Shown here piece after piece: positions 42,766-51,561 of a DNA stretch of 64,000 nucleotides. The stretch covers positions 20,166 through 84,165 of the forward strand of contig JABRVX010000005.1 of assembly GCA_039961735.1 (NCBI GenBank), in the 5' to 3' direction. The notes beneath the pieces were generated by a model. That model saw nothing but the letters and a program-made list of their open reading frames with translations. It was not told where the DNA came from and did not search any database. The position numbers and the translations under genes were made by a program. Positions within the stretch are counted from its first letter, which is position 1. Every line of letters begins with the position of its first letter. Source of the DNA: Fimbriimonadia bacterium (GTDB lineage Bacteria; Armatimonadota; Fimbriimonadia; Fimbriimonadales; JABRVX01).

Positions 42766-43769
42766 CAGTCGGACCTCCGCAGACGCTGCCACCCGATACC
42801 AGCAGCGAGCAAGATGACCACACCTTGTACCACGGCGGCGATCTCCTTCGGTATCTCCGTGACGACTTGTGCAGACTGTGCACCCTGAGCGAGTGCGCCG
42901 AAGAGAAGTGACGATAAACACACGATCAGAGGATTGGCAAGTGCTATCAGTGCTACTGCCAGACTGTCGAAGCCGTATCCAGGAGAGATGCCATCGTAGA
43001 ACCGAAACTCATAGGCACACACCTGCATTGCACCAGCGATTCCCGCCAACGCGCCTGATGCGGCCATCGCCCAGACTATGGTCCTCTTGACGTTGACCCC
43101 TGCTGCTCGAGCTGCATCGGCGTTCGCACCAACGGCCCCCAACTCGTACCCTGCCACCGTTCGTCGCATCCACCAGAATAGAAACACGGCGATGCCAATC
43201 CCTAACACCAGGCCCCAACTGATCTCGGGAGTGGTTGATGCGAGCCCTAGGCGCGCGCCATCGGCAACATACACCGTCGTGGCCATGTCAGACGAGGGAT
43301 CCTGCATGGGGTTGGCTGCTATGTATTTCGTGAAGCTACGGGCGATGTAGTTGAGCATGATGGTGGTGATCACCTCGTGCCCGCCCCGCCACACTTTGAT
43401 CAGGCCCGCGGGTGCAGCCCACAGCATTCCTGCCAGTGCACCCGAGAGAACGGACAGTGTGACGTGCAGAGGCGCCGGTAGGCCGGTGAGGTAAATGCCG
43501 GTCGCCGCCGCTGCAAGCGCACCTACGAGCAACTGTCCTTCTACACCGATGTTGAAGAGGCCGGCACGCAACGCTAAGGCGACTCCCAGCCCGGAGAACA
43601 GCAGCGGTGTCATTCGAGTGAAGGTGCCCGAGAGTCCGCCGGGATCGCCGAAAGAGCCTTGAACCCCGGCAACAAGCGCGTCCCACGGGGAGACTCCGGC
43701 CATATTCACCAGCGCTCCCAACGCACCGAGTGTGACCACGACTAACGCAAGGAGACGCCAACCCCTCAA
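42765..43769 (-). CDS. ABC transporter permease, BMP/nucleoside importer type (first)
   Basis: A 334-residue inner-membrane protein, YufP/NupP-like, with a hydrophobic N-terminal helix and a core of helices. Signatures are ALRAGLFNIGVEGQLLVGALAAA and AVGANADAARAAGVNVKRT, with WRGGHEVITTIMLNYIA in between. It overlaps the ATPase gene by four bases and the second permease by one. In characterised systems the two permeases form a heterodimer channel for nucleosides; the substrate here is inferred from family only. Confidence 0.88.
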   Translation of the reverse strand: MRGWRLLALVVVTLGALGALVNMAGVSPWDALVAGVQGSFGDPGGLSGTFTRMTPLLFSGLGVALALRAGLFNIGVEGQLLVGALAAAATGIYLTGLPAPLHVTLSVLSGALAGMLWAAPAGLIKVWRGGHEVITTIMLNYIARSFTKYIAANPMQDPSSDMATTVYVADGARLGLASTTPEISWGLVLGIGIAVFLFWWMRRTVAGYELGAVGANADAARAAGVNVKRTIVWAMAASGALAGIAGAMQVCAYEFRFYDGISPGYGFDSLAVALIALANPLIVCLSSLLFGALAQGAQSAQVVTEIPKEIAAVVQGVVILLAAGIGWQRLRRSD

Positions 43770-45286
43770 GCGGCCCCCTCTTCTACGCCTACCATCAAGC
43801 GACCGATCCGTTCCCTATCGATCTGCTCTCCTCGTAGCTCGGCCACAAGCCGACCATCGCGCATCACATAGATAGGCTCACAATTCTCGATCAGTTCGTC
43901 GAGGTCGAAGGAGATAACGAGTGCGCCCATGCCTGCCAGACACTGGGTGCGAATCTGCTCGTATACCGATGCGGTACCTCGTACGTCCAGACCTCGTGAA
44001 GGCTGGAATGCGAGCAACAGCTTCGCATCGAGATGCAGGGCGCGCGCTACGACCAGGCGCTGCTGGTTGCCCCCCGACAGCTCGGAGACGGGCGCACGCA
44101 GAGAGTCCACTTTGATATGGAATCGCTCCACTTGTTCCTTTGCGGCATCCATCTGCTCTCGCGCGCTCAGTAGCGGACCGCGTGCCAGGGGTGGCAACCT
44201 CTGCAAGCCCAGAATCGCGTTGTTCAGAAGGTCCCATGTCTCGATGAGACCATGCCTGTGGCGGTCCGCAGCAATGAACCGCAAGCCGAGGCGAAGCCGT
44301 CGCACCGGTGGTTCGCGTGTTACATCACGCTCCAGTAGTCGAATGGTTCCTGACAGGGTGGGCCTCACTCCGATGAGTGCCTCGGACAGCTCGGCCTGAC
44401 CGTTGCCGTCCACGCCCGCTATACCTGCCACTTCTCCCGCTCGGACTTGCAGGCTCAACCCCGCGACGGCGCGGTTGCGGCGATCGCCGAGAACGTGCAA
44501 GTCGCGCACATCCAGGAGCACGGGTGCTTCGTGGACGGAAGACCCGACGTCGAGACGAGGACGCATCTCCTCACCGACGATCCACGTGGACAGGCGGACT
44601 ACGTCGGTGTCGGCCACATCCGACTCACCCACTTTGCGGCCCGCTCGCAGCACCGTAACGCGGTCGCAGTGGTCTACCACTTCGCGCAGCCGGTGGGTGA
44701 CCAGAATGATGGTCCTGCCGTCATCAGCCAACTCGCGGAGGCTGGAAAAGAGCGCTTGCGCGTCCGGCGGCGAAAGCATTGCGGTGGGTTCGTCGAGGAT
44801 GAGGATCTCCACCTCCCGCCATAGCAACTTGAGAATCTCCAACTTCTGGCAGCCTGCGGGAGTGAGGGTCTCAGCAGGAGCGTACCAGTCGAACTGAAAA
44901 CCCATGCGGGCAGCTAGTCTCTGTGCACGCTCGACGGCCTCCGAGCGCTTCAGGACGCCGAGGTGAGCGAGTTCGGCGCCTAGCATCAGGTTGTCGAGGC
45001 AGGTGAGCTCGCCGATGATGCTGTAGTGCTGACTGACCATGCCGATGCCGGCGCGAATGGCCTCGCTGGGGCTGCCGAAGCGCACCGGCTTGCCCGCAAT
45101 CTCGATGTTTCCCGCATCGGGTCGGTACAGCCCGTACAGGACGCGCATCAAGGTCGTTTTGCCCGCACCGTTTTCGCCGACAATGGCGTGTGTCGCCCCC
45201 CTTGCCACCTCGAGATCCACTCGGTCGCATGCCACAAGCCGACCGAATCGCTTGGTGACCCCCGACATCCGGACCGCGGGACTCAC
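43766..45286 (-). CDS. ABC transporter ATPase with two nucleotide-binding domains (nucleoside importer type)
   Basis: A 506-residue cytoplasmic double ATPase. Domain 1 (residues ~5-240) has Walker A GENGAGKTT and Walker B LILDEPTA. Its signature reads LTPAGCQKLEI, where relatives have a form like ISVGMQQRVEI, so the signature Gly is changed at the aligned position. Domain 2 has the usual weak Walker A (GVDGNGQAE), signature LSGGNQQR and LLAFQPSRGLDV. GTG 45286 overlaps the reductase stop by four bases; ATG 45268 is also possible. No substrate-binding protein is beside it, although such importers need one. Confidence 0.88.
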   Translation of the reverse strand: MSPAVRMSGVTKRFGRLVACDRVDLEVARGATHAIVGENGAGKTTLMRVLYGLYRPDAGNIEIAGKPVRFGSPSEAIRAGIGMVSQHYSIIGELTCLDNLMLGAELAHLGVLKRSEAVERAQRLAARMGFQFDWYAPAETLTPAGCQKLEILKLLWREVEILILDEPTAMLSPPDAQALFSSLRELADDGRTIILVTHRLREVVDHCDRVTVLRAGRKVGESDVADTDVVRLSTWIVGEEMRPRLDVGSSVHEAPVLLDVRDLHVLGDRRNRAVAGLSLQVRAGEVAGIAGVDGNGQAELSEALIGVRPTLSGTIRLLERDVTREPPVRRLRLGLRFIAADRHRHGLIETWDLLNNAILGLQRLPPLARGPLLSAREQMDAAKEQVERFHIKVDSLRAPVSELSGGNQQRLVVARALHLDAKLLLAFQPSRGLDVRGTASVYEQIRTQCLAGMGALVISFDLDELIENCEPIYVMRDGRLVAELRGEQIDRERIGRLMVGVEEGAA

Positions 45287-46161
45287 TCGGAGACTGCCTC
45301 CGGTGTACTTAGCCGGCAGTAGAGATCGTAGATGGCCGTGATCCCCTCCTGTCCTCGGCCCTGCGCGACGAGCGAGCCGAAGAGCTGCTGGATTAGGGCG
45401 GTGGCGGGAGCGAATGCTCCGCAATCGGCCGCGGATTCGATGGCGTACCTCAGGTCCTTGAGTGCGAGCCGTAGGGAGAATCCAGGGCGGAAGTCGTGAC
45501 TCACCATCTTCGATCCGAGGTTGCGTAAGGTCCACGAGTCTGCGGCGCCTCCGGACAACACGTCGATGGTTTTGTCTAGATCTAGGCCGTGAACTTTCGC
45601 AAAACTTAGGCCTTCGGCCACGGCTGCTATGGTCACTGCGCACACGATTTGGTTGGCCAGTTTGGTCATCTGGCCCGAACCCGACTCTCCGACGTGAGTG
45701 ACCTTGGCGGAGAACGCCTTCAGCACGGGCTCGACCCTGGCAAGCGCCTCTGGGTCCCCCCCGACCATGGTGCTTAGCGTCCCTTCGATCGCGCCCTTCT
45801 CTCCGCCCGTGATCGGTGCGTCCAGAAAGGTGGCGTCGAAGCGGGTGGCATGCTGTGCAAGACGTTTAGCCACACGCGGTTGAATGGTGGAGTGGTCGCA
45901 CACGATGAGCCCTGGTTGTGCAGAGGCCAATAGTCGCTCGGTGACCTCGGCGGTCTCAACGCTCGTCGGCAGGCAGAGGAGCACGGCATCGCATCTGCCG
46001 GCCATCTCCACCGGGTCGGATTGCTTCGCCCCCTTGCCAACCAACTCGGTGACGGCTTGCTGGCTCCGATTGTGCACCCACAGATCGTAGCCGGCATTCA
46101 GCACGTGGGCGGCCATCGGCCGCCCCATCACTCCAAGTCCGATGAACCCTATCGTCTTCAA
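45283..46161 (-). CDS. 3-hydroxyisobutyrate dehydrogenase family NAD(P)-dependent reductase
   Basis: A 292-residue cytoplasmic enzyme of the beta-hydroxyacid dehydrogenase family (3-hydroxyisobutyrate dehydrogenase, tartronate semialdehyde reductase and relatives). It has the cofactor motif FIGLGVMGRPMA, the substrate loop LDAPITGGEKGA and the catalytic Lys in GQMTKLANQI (near residue 170). The family reduces or oxidises small beta-hydroxy acids; the exact substrate is uncertain. It lies 12 bases after the TolB-like gene and is coupled to the ABC ATPase, so it may process an imported compound or simply share the transcript. Confidence 0.85.
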   Translation of the reverse strand: MKTIGFIGLGVMGRPMAAHVLNAGYDLWVHNRSQQAVTELVGKGAKQSDPVEMAGRCDAVLLCLPTSVETAEVTERLLASAQPGLIVCDHSTIQPRVAKRLAQHATRFDATFLDAPITGGEKGAIEGTLSTMVGGDPEALARVEPVLKAFSAKVTHVGESGSGQMTKLANQIVCAVTIAAVAEGLSFAKVHGLDLDKTIDVLSGGAADSWTLRNLGSKMVSHDFRPGFSLRLALKDLRYAIESAADCGAFAPATALIQQLFGSLVAQGRGQEGITAIYDLYCRLSTPEAVSE

Positions 46162-46173
46162 CTCACTCCCCCT

Positions 46174-47388
46174 TCACCGGTCCACCTTAGGTGACCATCG
46201 AGGCCAGAAATCATCTCCCGCGCTGCCGACGAGTTTTCTCGGCTCGCGATCGCTTTCGTACAGCCAGATGTCCCGCTGCCCAGACGGCCCTTTGGTGTAG
46301 GCGATCTTCCTTCCATCGGGTGACCACTGCGGGTCACCACACAACCCCACATCGGCTTCTGTCAGTAACCTGACGCCACCTTCCTGGGCAGGCAGCAATA
46401 CTAAGGCCTCTGGTACTACTTCGTCGCCCTCGACCTTGGCCATGATCGCGGCGATTTGCGAACCGTCCGGAGACCAAGAGGGCGAGACGAGAACCGATTT
46501 CGCGCCGATTTCCGCGAAAACGGGTACGGGAGTCAGTTTGGCGTTGTCGAGGCTAACGATGAGCAACGCGTCGGTGGGGCCCTCGGGTTCCGGTTGGACG
46601 GTCTCCCCTGCTTCCCATGAGCGTCCGGCCTCCTCCGTCTCCTTGGCTTGGGCACCCACGTATGCCACGATGAATTTGTCTTCCGTCGGATGGTACGCAA
46701 TATCTATGCGTTTGGCGTAGAGCCATACCACCGGAGGCTTCTGCTGTCGCGCCCGCAGATCGTACTGCTGCACGATGAGTACATCTCCGGTGTCTCCACT
46801 TATCACCCCCACCAGCGTGCCCGCACTGCGCCCCCATGTCACCTTTCGAAAAGACGATGCGCCGAACTCGGCTTGCCATGCGTCCATAAGAGCCTTTCGC
46901 TCTCCTGGACTGATCGTAGGTGGCGGGATAAGCTGCGCCGCGTGCCGCTCGCCCAGGTACAGCACGGATACCGTCCCACCCGCCGTGTGCAGGATGCGCT
47001 GACCGGTAGGATCGGATGACAACTCTGCTTTTCGCGAGTGGCTCACGGTGAGTTGGTTCGCCGTTCCATCCCTCGGGCTCAGGTGGAAGATCTGGAAGAT
47101 ACGATCTGTGCGGTTCGAGACGAAGAACAACGTCTTGCCGTCGGGCAACTGCCAGGTTGGCTCGAGGTCTTCTGAACTGGAGTCGGGCTCTGCCCGCACT
47201 TCGGTCCCGTCGGGCTTGAGGAACCAGATGTGAGCCGGGCCTTCGCGATCCGAGACGAAGGCCAGCCATCCCGAGGTGTTGGCGGGGAGGATAGGCGCTT
47301 GCCCCTTGCCCCAGGTCGAGAGCAGCCAGAAGCCTAGCAGCAAAGCGATTAGCCCCACGAGCCAAAGGAGTGTCTTGGTAGTTCTCAT
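46174..47388 (-). CDS. Membrane-anchored TolB-like beta-propeller protein
   Basis: A 404-residue protein with an N-terminal membrane anchor (KTLLWLVGLIALLLGFWLL) and a beta-propeller of PD40/TolB-type repeats, for example SGWLAFVSDREGPAHIWFLKPDG, LFFVSNRTDRIFQIF, SPSWSPDGSQIAAIM and DPQWSPDGRKIAYTK. Such repeats bind proteins in the periplasm. ATG 47388 was chosen because the anchor follows directly; the frame is open further upstream to 47529 without an export signal. It is the first gene of the reductase-importer run. Confidence 0.8.
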   Translation of the reverse strand: MRTTKTLLWLVGLIALLLGFWLLSTWGKGQAPILPANTSGWLAFVSDREGPAHIWFLKPDGTEVRAEPDSSSEDLEPTWQLPDGKTLFFVSNRTDRIFQIFHLSPRDGTANQLTVSHSRKAELSSDPTGQRILHTAGGTVSVLYLGERHAAQLIPPPTISPGERKALMDAWQAEFGASSFRKVTWGRSAGTLVGVISGDTGDVLIVQQYDLRARQQKPPVVWLYAKRIDIAYHPTEDKFIVAYVGAQAKETEEAGRSWEAGETVQPEPEGPTDALLIVSLDNAKLTPVPVFAEIGAKSVLVSPSWSPDGSQIAAIMAKVEGDEVVPEALVLLPAQEGGVRLLTEADVGLCGDPQWSPDGRKIAYTKGPSGQRDIWLYESDREPRKLVGSAGDDFWPRWSPKVDR

Positions 47389-47589
47389 TCGTGCAGCCTT
47401 CGTCGGGGCTAGCCCCGGCTCCACCCACTTCCCTGTCCATACCCGCATTCCTTCCGGCCCGGGCCTGTTGAATGACGCGATGACTGCACTGGCGCGGCAC
47501 GTCCGGGTCGTGCCCCCTAGGGTTGGCAATGCTCGTTCGGTGGGTGGAGCGCGGCCAACGCGGGCCAGGGCACGGAGGTTATGAGCGCC

Positions 47590-48519
47590 CTACGTCCCGA
47601 AGCGAGTGCCGGGGCGGACGCCGTACCCATTGGAGAAGTCGAGGGCGGTCATCCGCCGCTTCGCCTCGGGCTGAATCTCGGTTAGCAGCAGTGCACCGTC
47701 CCCACAAGCGACCCCGATGCCGTCGGGTCCGACTGCCACAACACTCCCCGGTTCGGCCGACACGAAGGAATCGATCAACTTAGTGGCGCAGACCTTTACA
47801 CTGCTGGTCTGATACGTGGTGTGCGCTCCCGGCTGTGGAGTGAACGCCCGGACCCGGTTGTGCAGGGTGCGGGCCGACAAAGCCCAATCCAGGAGGCCCT
47901 CCTCTTTCTTCACCTTGGGCGCCTTGGTGGCAAGCGCCGAGTCTTGCGGAGTGCGAGTGAGTCCATCCGGGAGAAGATCGAGAGCCTGAACAATCAGATG
48001 CGCACCCATCACGGCTAGACGTTCCGTGAGCTGTCCAGCGTTCTCGTCCTCACCGATCGGGGTCTCTTCCTGCAGCAGAATGTCGCCCGTGTCCATTCCA
48101 GCGTCCATCAGCATGATCGTGATTCCGGTCACGGCATCACCATGCTCGATGGCTCGCGGGATGGGGGCTGCGCCTCGCCAGCGCGGGAGCAGCGAAGCGT
48201 GAATGTTGATGCCTCCGAGCGGAGCGGCCTCCAGGAGCGTCACCGGCATGATCTGTCCGTAGGCGGCGACTACCAGCACGTCGGGACGCAGCCCGGTCAC
48301 CAGTCGCAGAAACTCTTCGGATCGACAGCTCTCTGGCCGCAACGCTTCGATTCCCAGTTCAGTCGCAGTCTCGGTGACGGCGCTGGGACGCAGTCGCATA
48401 CCCCTACCCGAGGGGCTGTCCGGTTGGCTAACCACGCCAATCAGGTCGTGGTTCGAGTTGGCGATGGCTCGCAGGGCGGGCACCGCGAACGGGGCGGTGC
48501 CGAAGTACAGAACCCTCAT
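47590..48519 (-). CDS. fmt: Methionyl-tRNA formyltransferase
   Basis: A 309-residue cytoplasmic enzyme that formylates initiator Met-tRNA using 10-formyl-THF. It has MRVLYFGTAPFAVPAL at the start, GGINIHASLLPRWRGAAPI with the Asn-His of the active site, and TGITIMLMDAGMDTGD. The C-terminal domain has AKRRMTALDFSNGYGV. Length is normal. ATG 48519 overlaps the def stop by four bases, the common def-fmt arrangement. A longer open frame upstream overlaps def and lacks family signal. Confidence 0.95.
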   Translation of the reverse strand: MRVLYFGTAPFAVPALRAIANSNHDLIGVVSQPDSPSGRGMRLRPSAVTETATELGIEALRPESCRSEEFLRLVTGLRPDVLVVAAYGQIMPVTLLEAAPLGGINIHASLLPRWRGAAPIPRAIEHGDAVTGITIMLMDAGMDTGDILLQEETPIGEDENAGQLTERLAVMGAHLIVQALDLLPDGLTRTPQDSALATKAPKVKKEEGLLDWALSARTLHNRVRAFTPQPGAHTTYQTSSVKVCATKLIDSFVSAEPGSVVAVGPDGIGVACGDGALLLTEIQPEAKRRMTALDFSNGYGVRPGTRFGT

Positions 48520-49133
48520 ATCTCGGGCTCTTCGCCCTCGTCGTCTTCCGGAATGTGCCAGTGGAGGCTGGAGGCGACTGCGCGGTCCGTAAAGAGAATG
48601 CCGTTCAGATGATCGATTTCGTGCAATGCGATGCGTGCGGGCATGCCGCTCAGCTTCAGGTGCACTGGCTTGCCCTTGCGGTTTAGTGCACGCACTTCGG
48701 CTTCGGCAGCGCGCTCGACGTCCCCGTACAGTCCGGGAAGGCTCAGGCACCCTTCTTGGCCCAAGATCGCCCCGCTCTCCGACACGACCTCGGGATTGAT
48801 CAGCACATGGATGTCCTCTCCAACGGGGGCAACAAGGATAACCCTTTCTGACACGCCGACCTGCGGCGCTGCCAAACCCAGGCCGTTTGCCCTTTTGAGG
48901 ATAGTGATCATGCGCCGAATGAGATCCTGTACGTCCGGCGAGATTCGCTTGACTGGCTCGGCAACGGCGCGCAGAACCGGATCGGGGTATTTCACCACGC
49001 CCGGATTGGCCGATGCATAGAAGTCGGCGACGTGCTCCGGGATCACCACCTCTGTTGCGACGATACTGTTCACGAAGAAGATTGTACCGGGCCGAAGCGA
49101 TGTAGGGTCATGCGAGGGTCTGCGGGTCGACAT
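48516..49133 (-). CDS. def: Peptide deformylase
   Basis: A 205-residue Fe/Zn enzyme that removes the formyl group from new proteins. The three family motifs are GLGLAAPQVG, EGCLSLPG (metal Cys) and HEIDHLNG (metal His residues and catalytic Glu). The N-terminus is longer than usual (~170-180 residues). ATG 49133 lies in the end of priA and has no clear ribosome site; GTG 49073 is a plausible alternative nearer the family start. It is part of the mutS-priA-def-fmt run. Confidence 0.93.
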   Translation of the reverse strand: MSTRRPSHDPTSLRPGTIFFVNSIVATEVVIPEHVADFYASANPGVVKYPDPVLRAVAEPVKRISPDVQDLIRRMITILKRANGLGLAAPQVGVSERVILVAPVGEDIHVLINPEVVSESGAILGQEGCLSLPGLYGDVERAAEAEVRALNRKGKPVHLKLSGMPARIALHEIDHLNGILFTDRAVASSLHWHIPEDDEGEEPEI

Positions 49134-51561
49134 CTACGGCCAACCGTGCGCGAAACTTGCCGCCGCGCAGCGCATCTCGTAGGAGGGGGCCGGGTCGGGC
49201 ATCCGGGGCAAACTTGGCGAGGATAATCCGCCGGTACACGCCCATCACCTGTTCGGGGACTGCCTCGGCCGGGCCAAGCACCTCGACACCCGGGATCGGT
49301 GCCATTGCTCGAGCCACGGTAGCTGCGTCGTGAAGGGCTATCGCCCGAACCTCGCTCGAAACCACGACCTGGGCGAGCCTGCGAAACGGTGGGTAGCCGG
49401 CAGCCTCGCGCTCCTTCATCTCGTAGTCCACGAACCCCTCGTAGTCGTAGGCCTGAGCAAAGCGGATAACGGGCCTGTCGGGGTCGAAGGTCTGTGCGAT
49501 GACCCGTCCCGGCACATCGGCACGACCCGCCCGCCCGGCAACCTGAACGAGAAGTTGGAAGGTGCGCTCGGACGCTCGGAAGTCCGGCATGTTGAGGCCC
49601 GTGTCCGCATTCATGATGCCGACCAAGGAAACGCCGGGGAAGTCGAGGCCCTTGGCCACCATCTGAGTGCCGACCAGAATATCCAAGTCTCGCTCACGAA
49701 AGCTGGACAATACATCCTCTTGGGCTTTCACATCCCGGTCGAGGCGGCCCACGCGCGCAGTGGGGAAGAGGTCCATCGCGTCCTGCTCCACTCGTTGGGT
49801 GCCCAGACCGTGCGGGATGTATCGTGTGGAGTTACAGCGCGGACAGCGGTCGGTGGGCTTGGCCCGAGCGTCGCAGTGGTGACACTTCAGAAGCCCGTCG
49901 CGTTTGTGGAACGAGAGTGACACCGAGCACCGCTCGCAGCGCGGCACGTAGCCGCACTCGCGACAAAGTAGAAACGGTGCGAAGGCTCGGCGATTGAGGA
50001 AGAGCACCACCTGCTCACCGCGGCTGAGCGCCTGCTCGACGGCCTCTGCCAGGTACGTGCTGAAGGCAGTTTTCATCTTGCCTTCGGCTCGCAGGTCCAC
50101 GATTTCCAGAGGAGGGAGTGCAGAGCCACTGGCGCGCTCCGGCATCGAGATGAGCTTCATGCGCCCCGCCTTCGCAGCGTACGTGCTCTCCAACGAGGGG
50201 GTGGCGGAGCCCTGCACCACGACCGCACCGGTCTCGCGCGCACGAACCTTAGCCAGCCCCCGTGCATCGTACCGAAGCAGATTCGACTGCTTGTACGACG
50301 AGTCGTGCTCTTCATCTATCAGGATCAGTCCCAGCGCGGGCAGAGGCGCGAACACCGCCGAGCGAGGACCTACGACGATGGGGGTGTCACCCCGTGCGAT
50401 GCGTTGCCACTGACTGAACCGTTGCGAGCCTTCCATGCCGCTATGTAACACGCTGATAGCGTCCCCGAAGCGCTCGCGCACACGCTGGACCACCTGCCCG
50501 GTGAGGGCAATCTCCGGCACTAACAGGATCGCAGTTCGGCCGAGGCGTAGACACGCAGAGATGACGCGTAAGTACACCTCCGTCTTGCCACTAGCCGTGA
50601 CACCATGTAGCAAGAACTGCTCGGCTCGCCCCTCTTCGAGTGCGCCGACGATCTCCGTTACCGCATGGGCCTGTGCGCCGACGAGCCGCCGGTCGGACAC
50701 CGCGAATCGCGCCAGGATCGCCTTGGGATCTGCAGGCACTAATACACCTGCGACGGCCAGCTTGTCGAGTACTGCCTTTCGCAGACCCAGGCTTGCCATC
50801 TCGGCAACGGACAGCACCTCGTTGGCGTGAGGTAACAGCGCGGTGGCGGCCAGCGCCTGGGCGGGCCTGCGGGTACAAGTCGAGACGAACTTCTCGATAG
50901 CATCCGAAGGGGCGACTGCATAGTGGGTGACCGTTGTGCGAGGCCGCGGGGGCTCGACCAGCTCCCATCCCTTGCGAACGATGCCCTTGCGTTTCAGGCG
51001 CTCCAGGCCGTCACGGGCCATATCTCCGAATGTGCGAAAGAGGGTGATCTCCAACTCTTCGCCGCCGCGCTCCTCCAGACGACCGAGCAAGGCCTCGTCC
51101 TCTGCTGCAAGGTCAGGTCTCTTCGCATCAGGGACCACCTGCCAAAAGGGGCGAACGCGGGAGCGCGAGGCTCGCGGGACGGCGGTCTGGACGGCCAGCC
51201 AGAGCGGGCCCACGTACTCCTCGGCGGCGTGCCGAATCAGCTCCAGCAGGTCATTGGGAAGTCGCGCGCCGCGAGCCACACCCAGCAGGGGCTTGAGCGC
51301 GTCTAGCGGGATGGGCAACTCGGACACCGAGCACGTACGACGCCCCACCACATAGCCGAGGGCAGTCCGTCCGTGGAAACTCACCACGACCGGAGTCCCT
51401 GGAGTGGCTTCGCGGTCGAGGTTGGGTGGGACGCGGTAGGAGTAGGCTGGCTTGCCTTCCTTCACCCGGACGTCCACCACTACGTCGGCGATATCGTAGC
51501 GCTCGGTCACGAAGGGTCGTTTCGGCGGAGAGGGCTCGAGACCTTGCGGGATTCTTGCCAC
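49108..51561 (-). CDS. priA: Primosomal protein N' (replication restart helicase)
   Basis: An 817-residue DNA helicase that reloads the replisome at stalled forks. It has the N-terminal DNA-binding region, Walker A GVTASGKTEVY, DEEHD (Walker B), the zinc-binding Cys block CRECGYVPRCERC, CHHC and CPRC, and a C-terminal helicase half with QVAGRAGR. Its GTG start follows the mutS stop with no gap and it overlaps def by 26 bases. All key residues are intact. Confidence 0.95.
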   Translation of the reverse strand: MARIPQGLEPSPPKRPFVTERYDIADVVVDVRVKEGKPAYSYRVPPNLDREATPGTPVVVSFHGRTALGYVVGRRTCSVSELPIPLDALKPLLGVARGARLPNDLLELIRHAAEEYVGPLWLAVQTAVPRASRSRVRPFWQVVPDAKRPDLAAEDEALLGRLEERGGEELEITLFRTFGDMARDGLERLKRKGIVRKGWELVEPPRPRTTVTHYAVAPSDAIEKFVSTCTRRPAQALAATALLPHANEVLSVAEMASLGLRKAVLDKLAVAGVLVPADPKAILARFAVSDRRLVGAQAHAVTEIVGALEEGRAEQFLLHGVTASGKTEVYLRVISACLRLGRTAILLVPEIALTGQVVQRVRERFGDAISVLHSGMEGSQRFSQWQRIARGDTPIVVGPRSAVFAPLPALGLILIDEEHDSSYKQSNLLRYDARGLAKVRARETGAVVVQGSATPSLESTYAAKAGRMKLISMPERASGSALPPLEIVDLRAEGKMKTAFSTYLAEAVEQALSRGEQVVLFLNRRAFAPFLLCRECGYVPRCERCSVSLSFHKRDGLLKCHHCDARAKPTDRCPRCNSTRYIPHGLGTQRVEQDAMDLFPTARVGRLDRDVKAQEDVLSSFRERDLDILVGTQMVAKGLDFPGVSLVGIMNADTGLNMPDFRASERTFQLLVQVAGRAGRADVPGRVIAQTFDPDRPVIRFAQAYDYEGFVDYEMKEREAAGYPPFRRLAQVVVSSEVRAIALHDAATVARAMAPIPGVEVLGPAEAVPEQVMGVYRRIILAKFAPDARPGPLLRDALRGGKFRARLAVDVDPQTLA

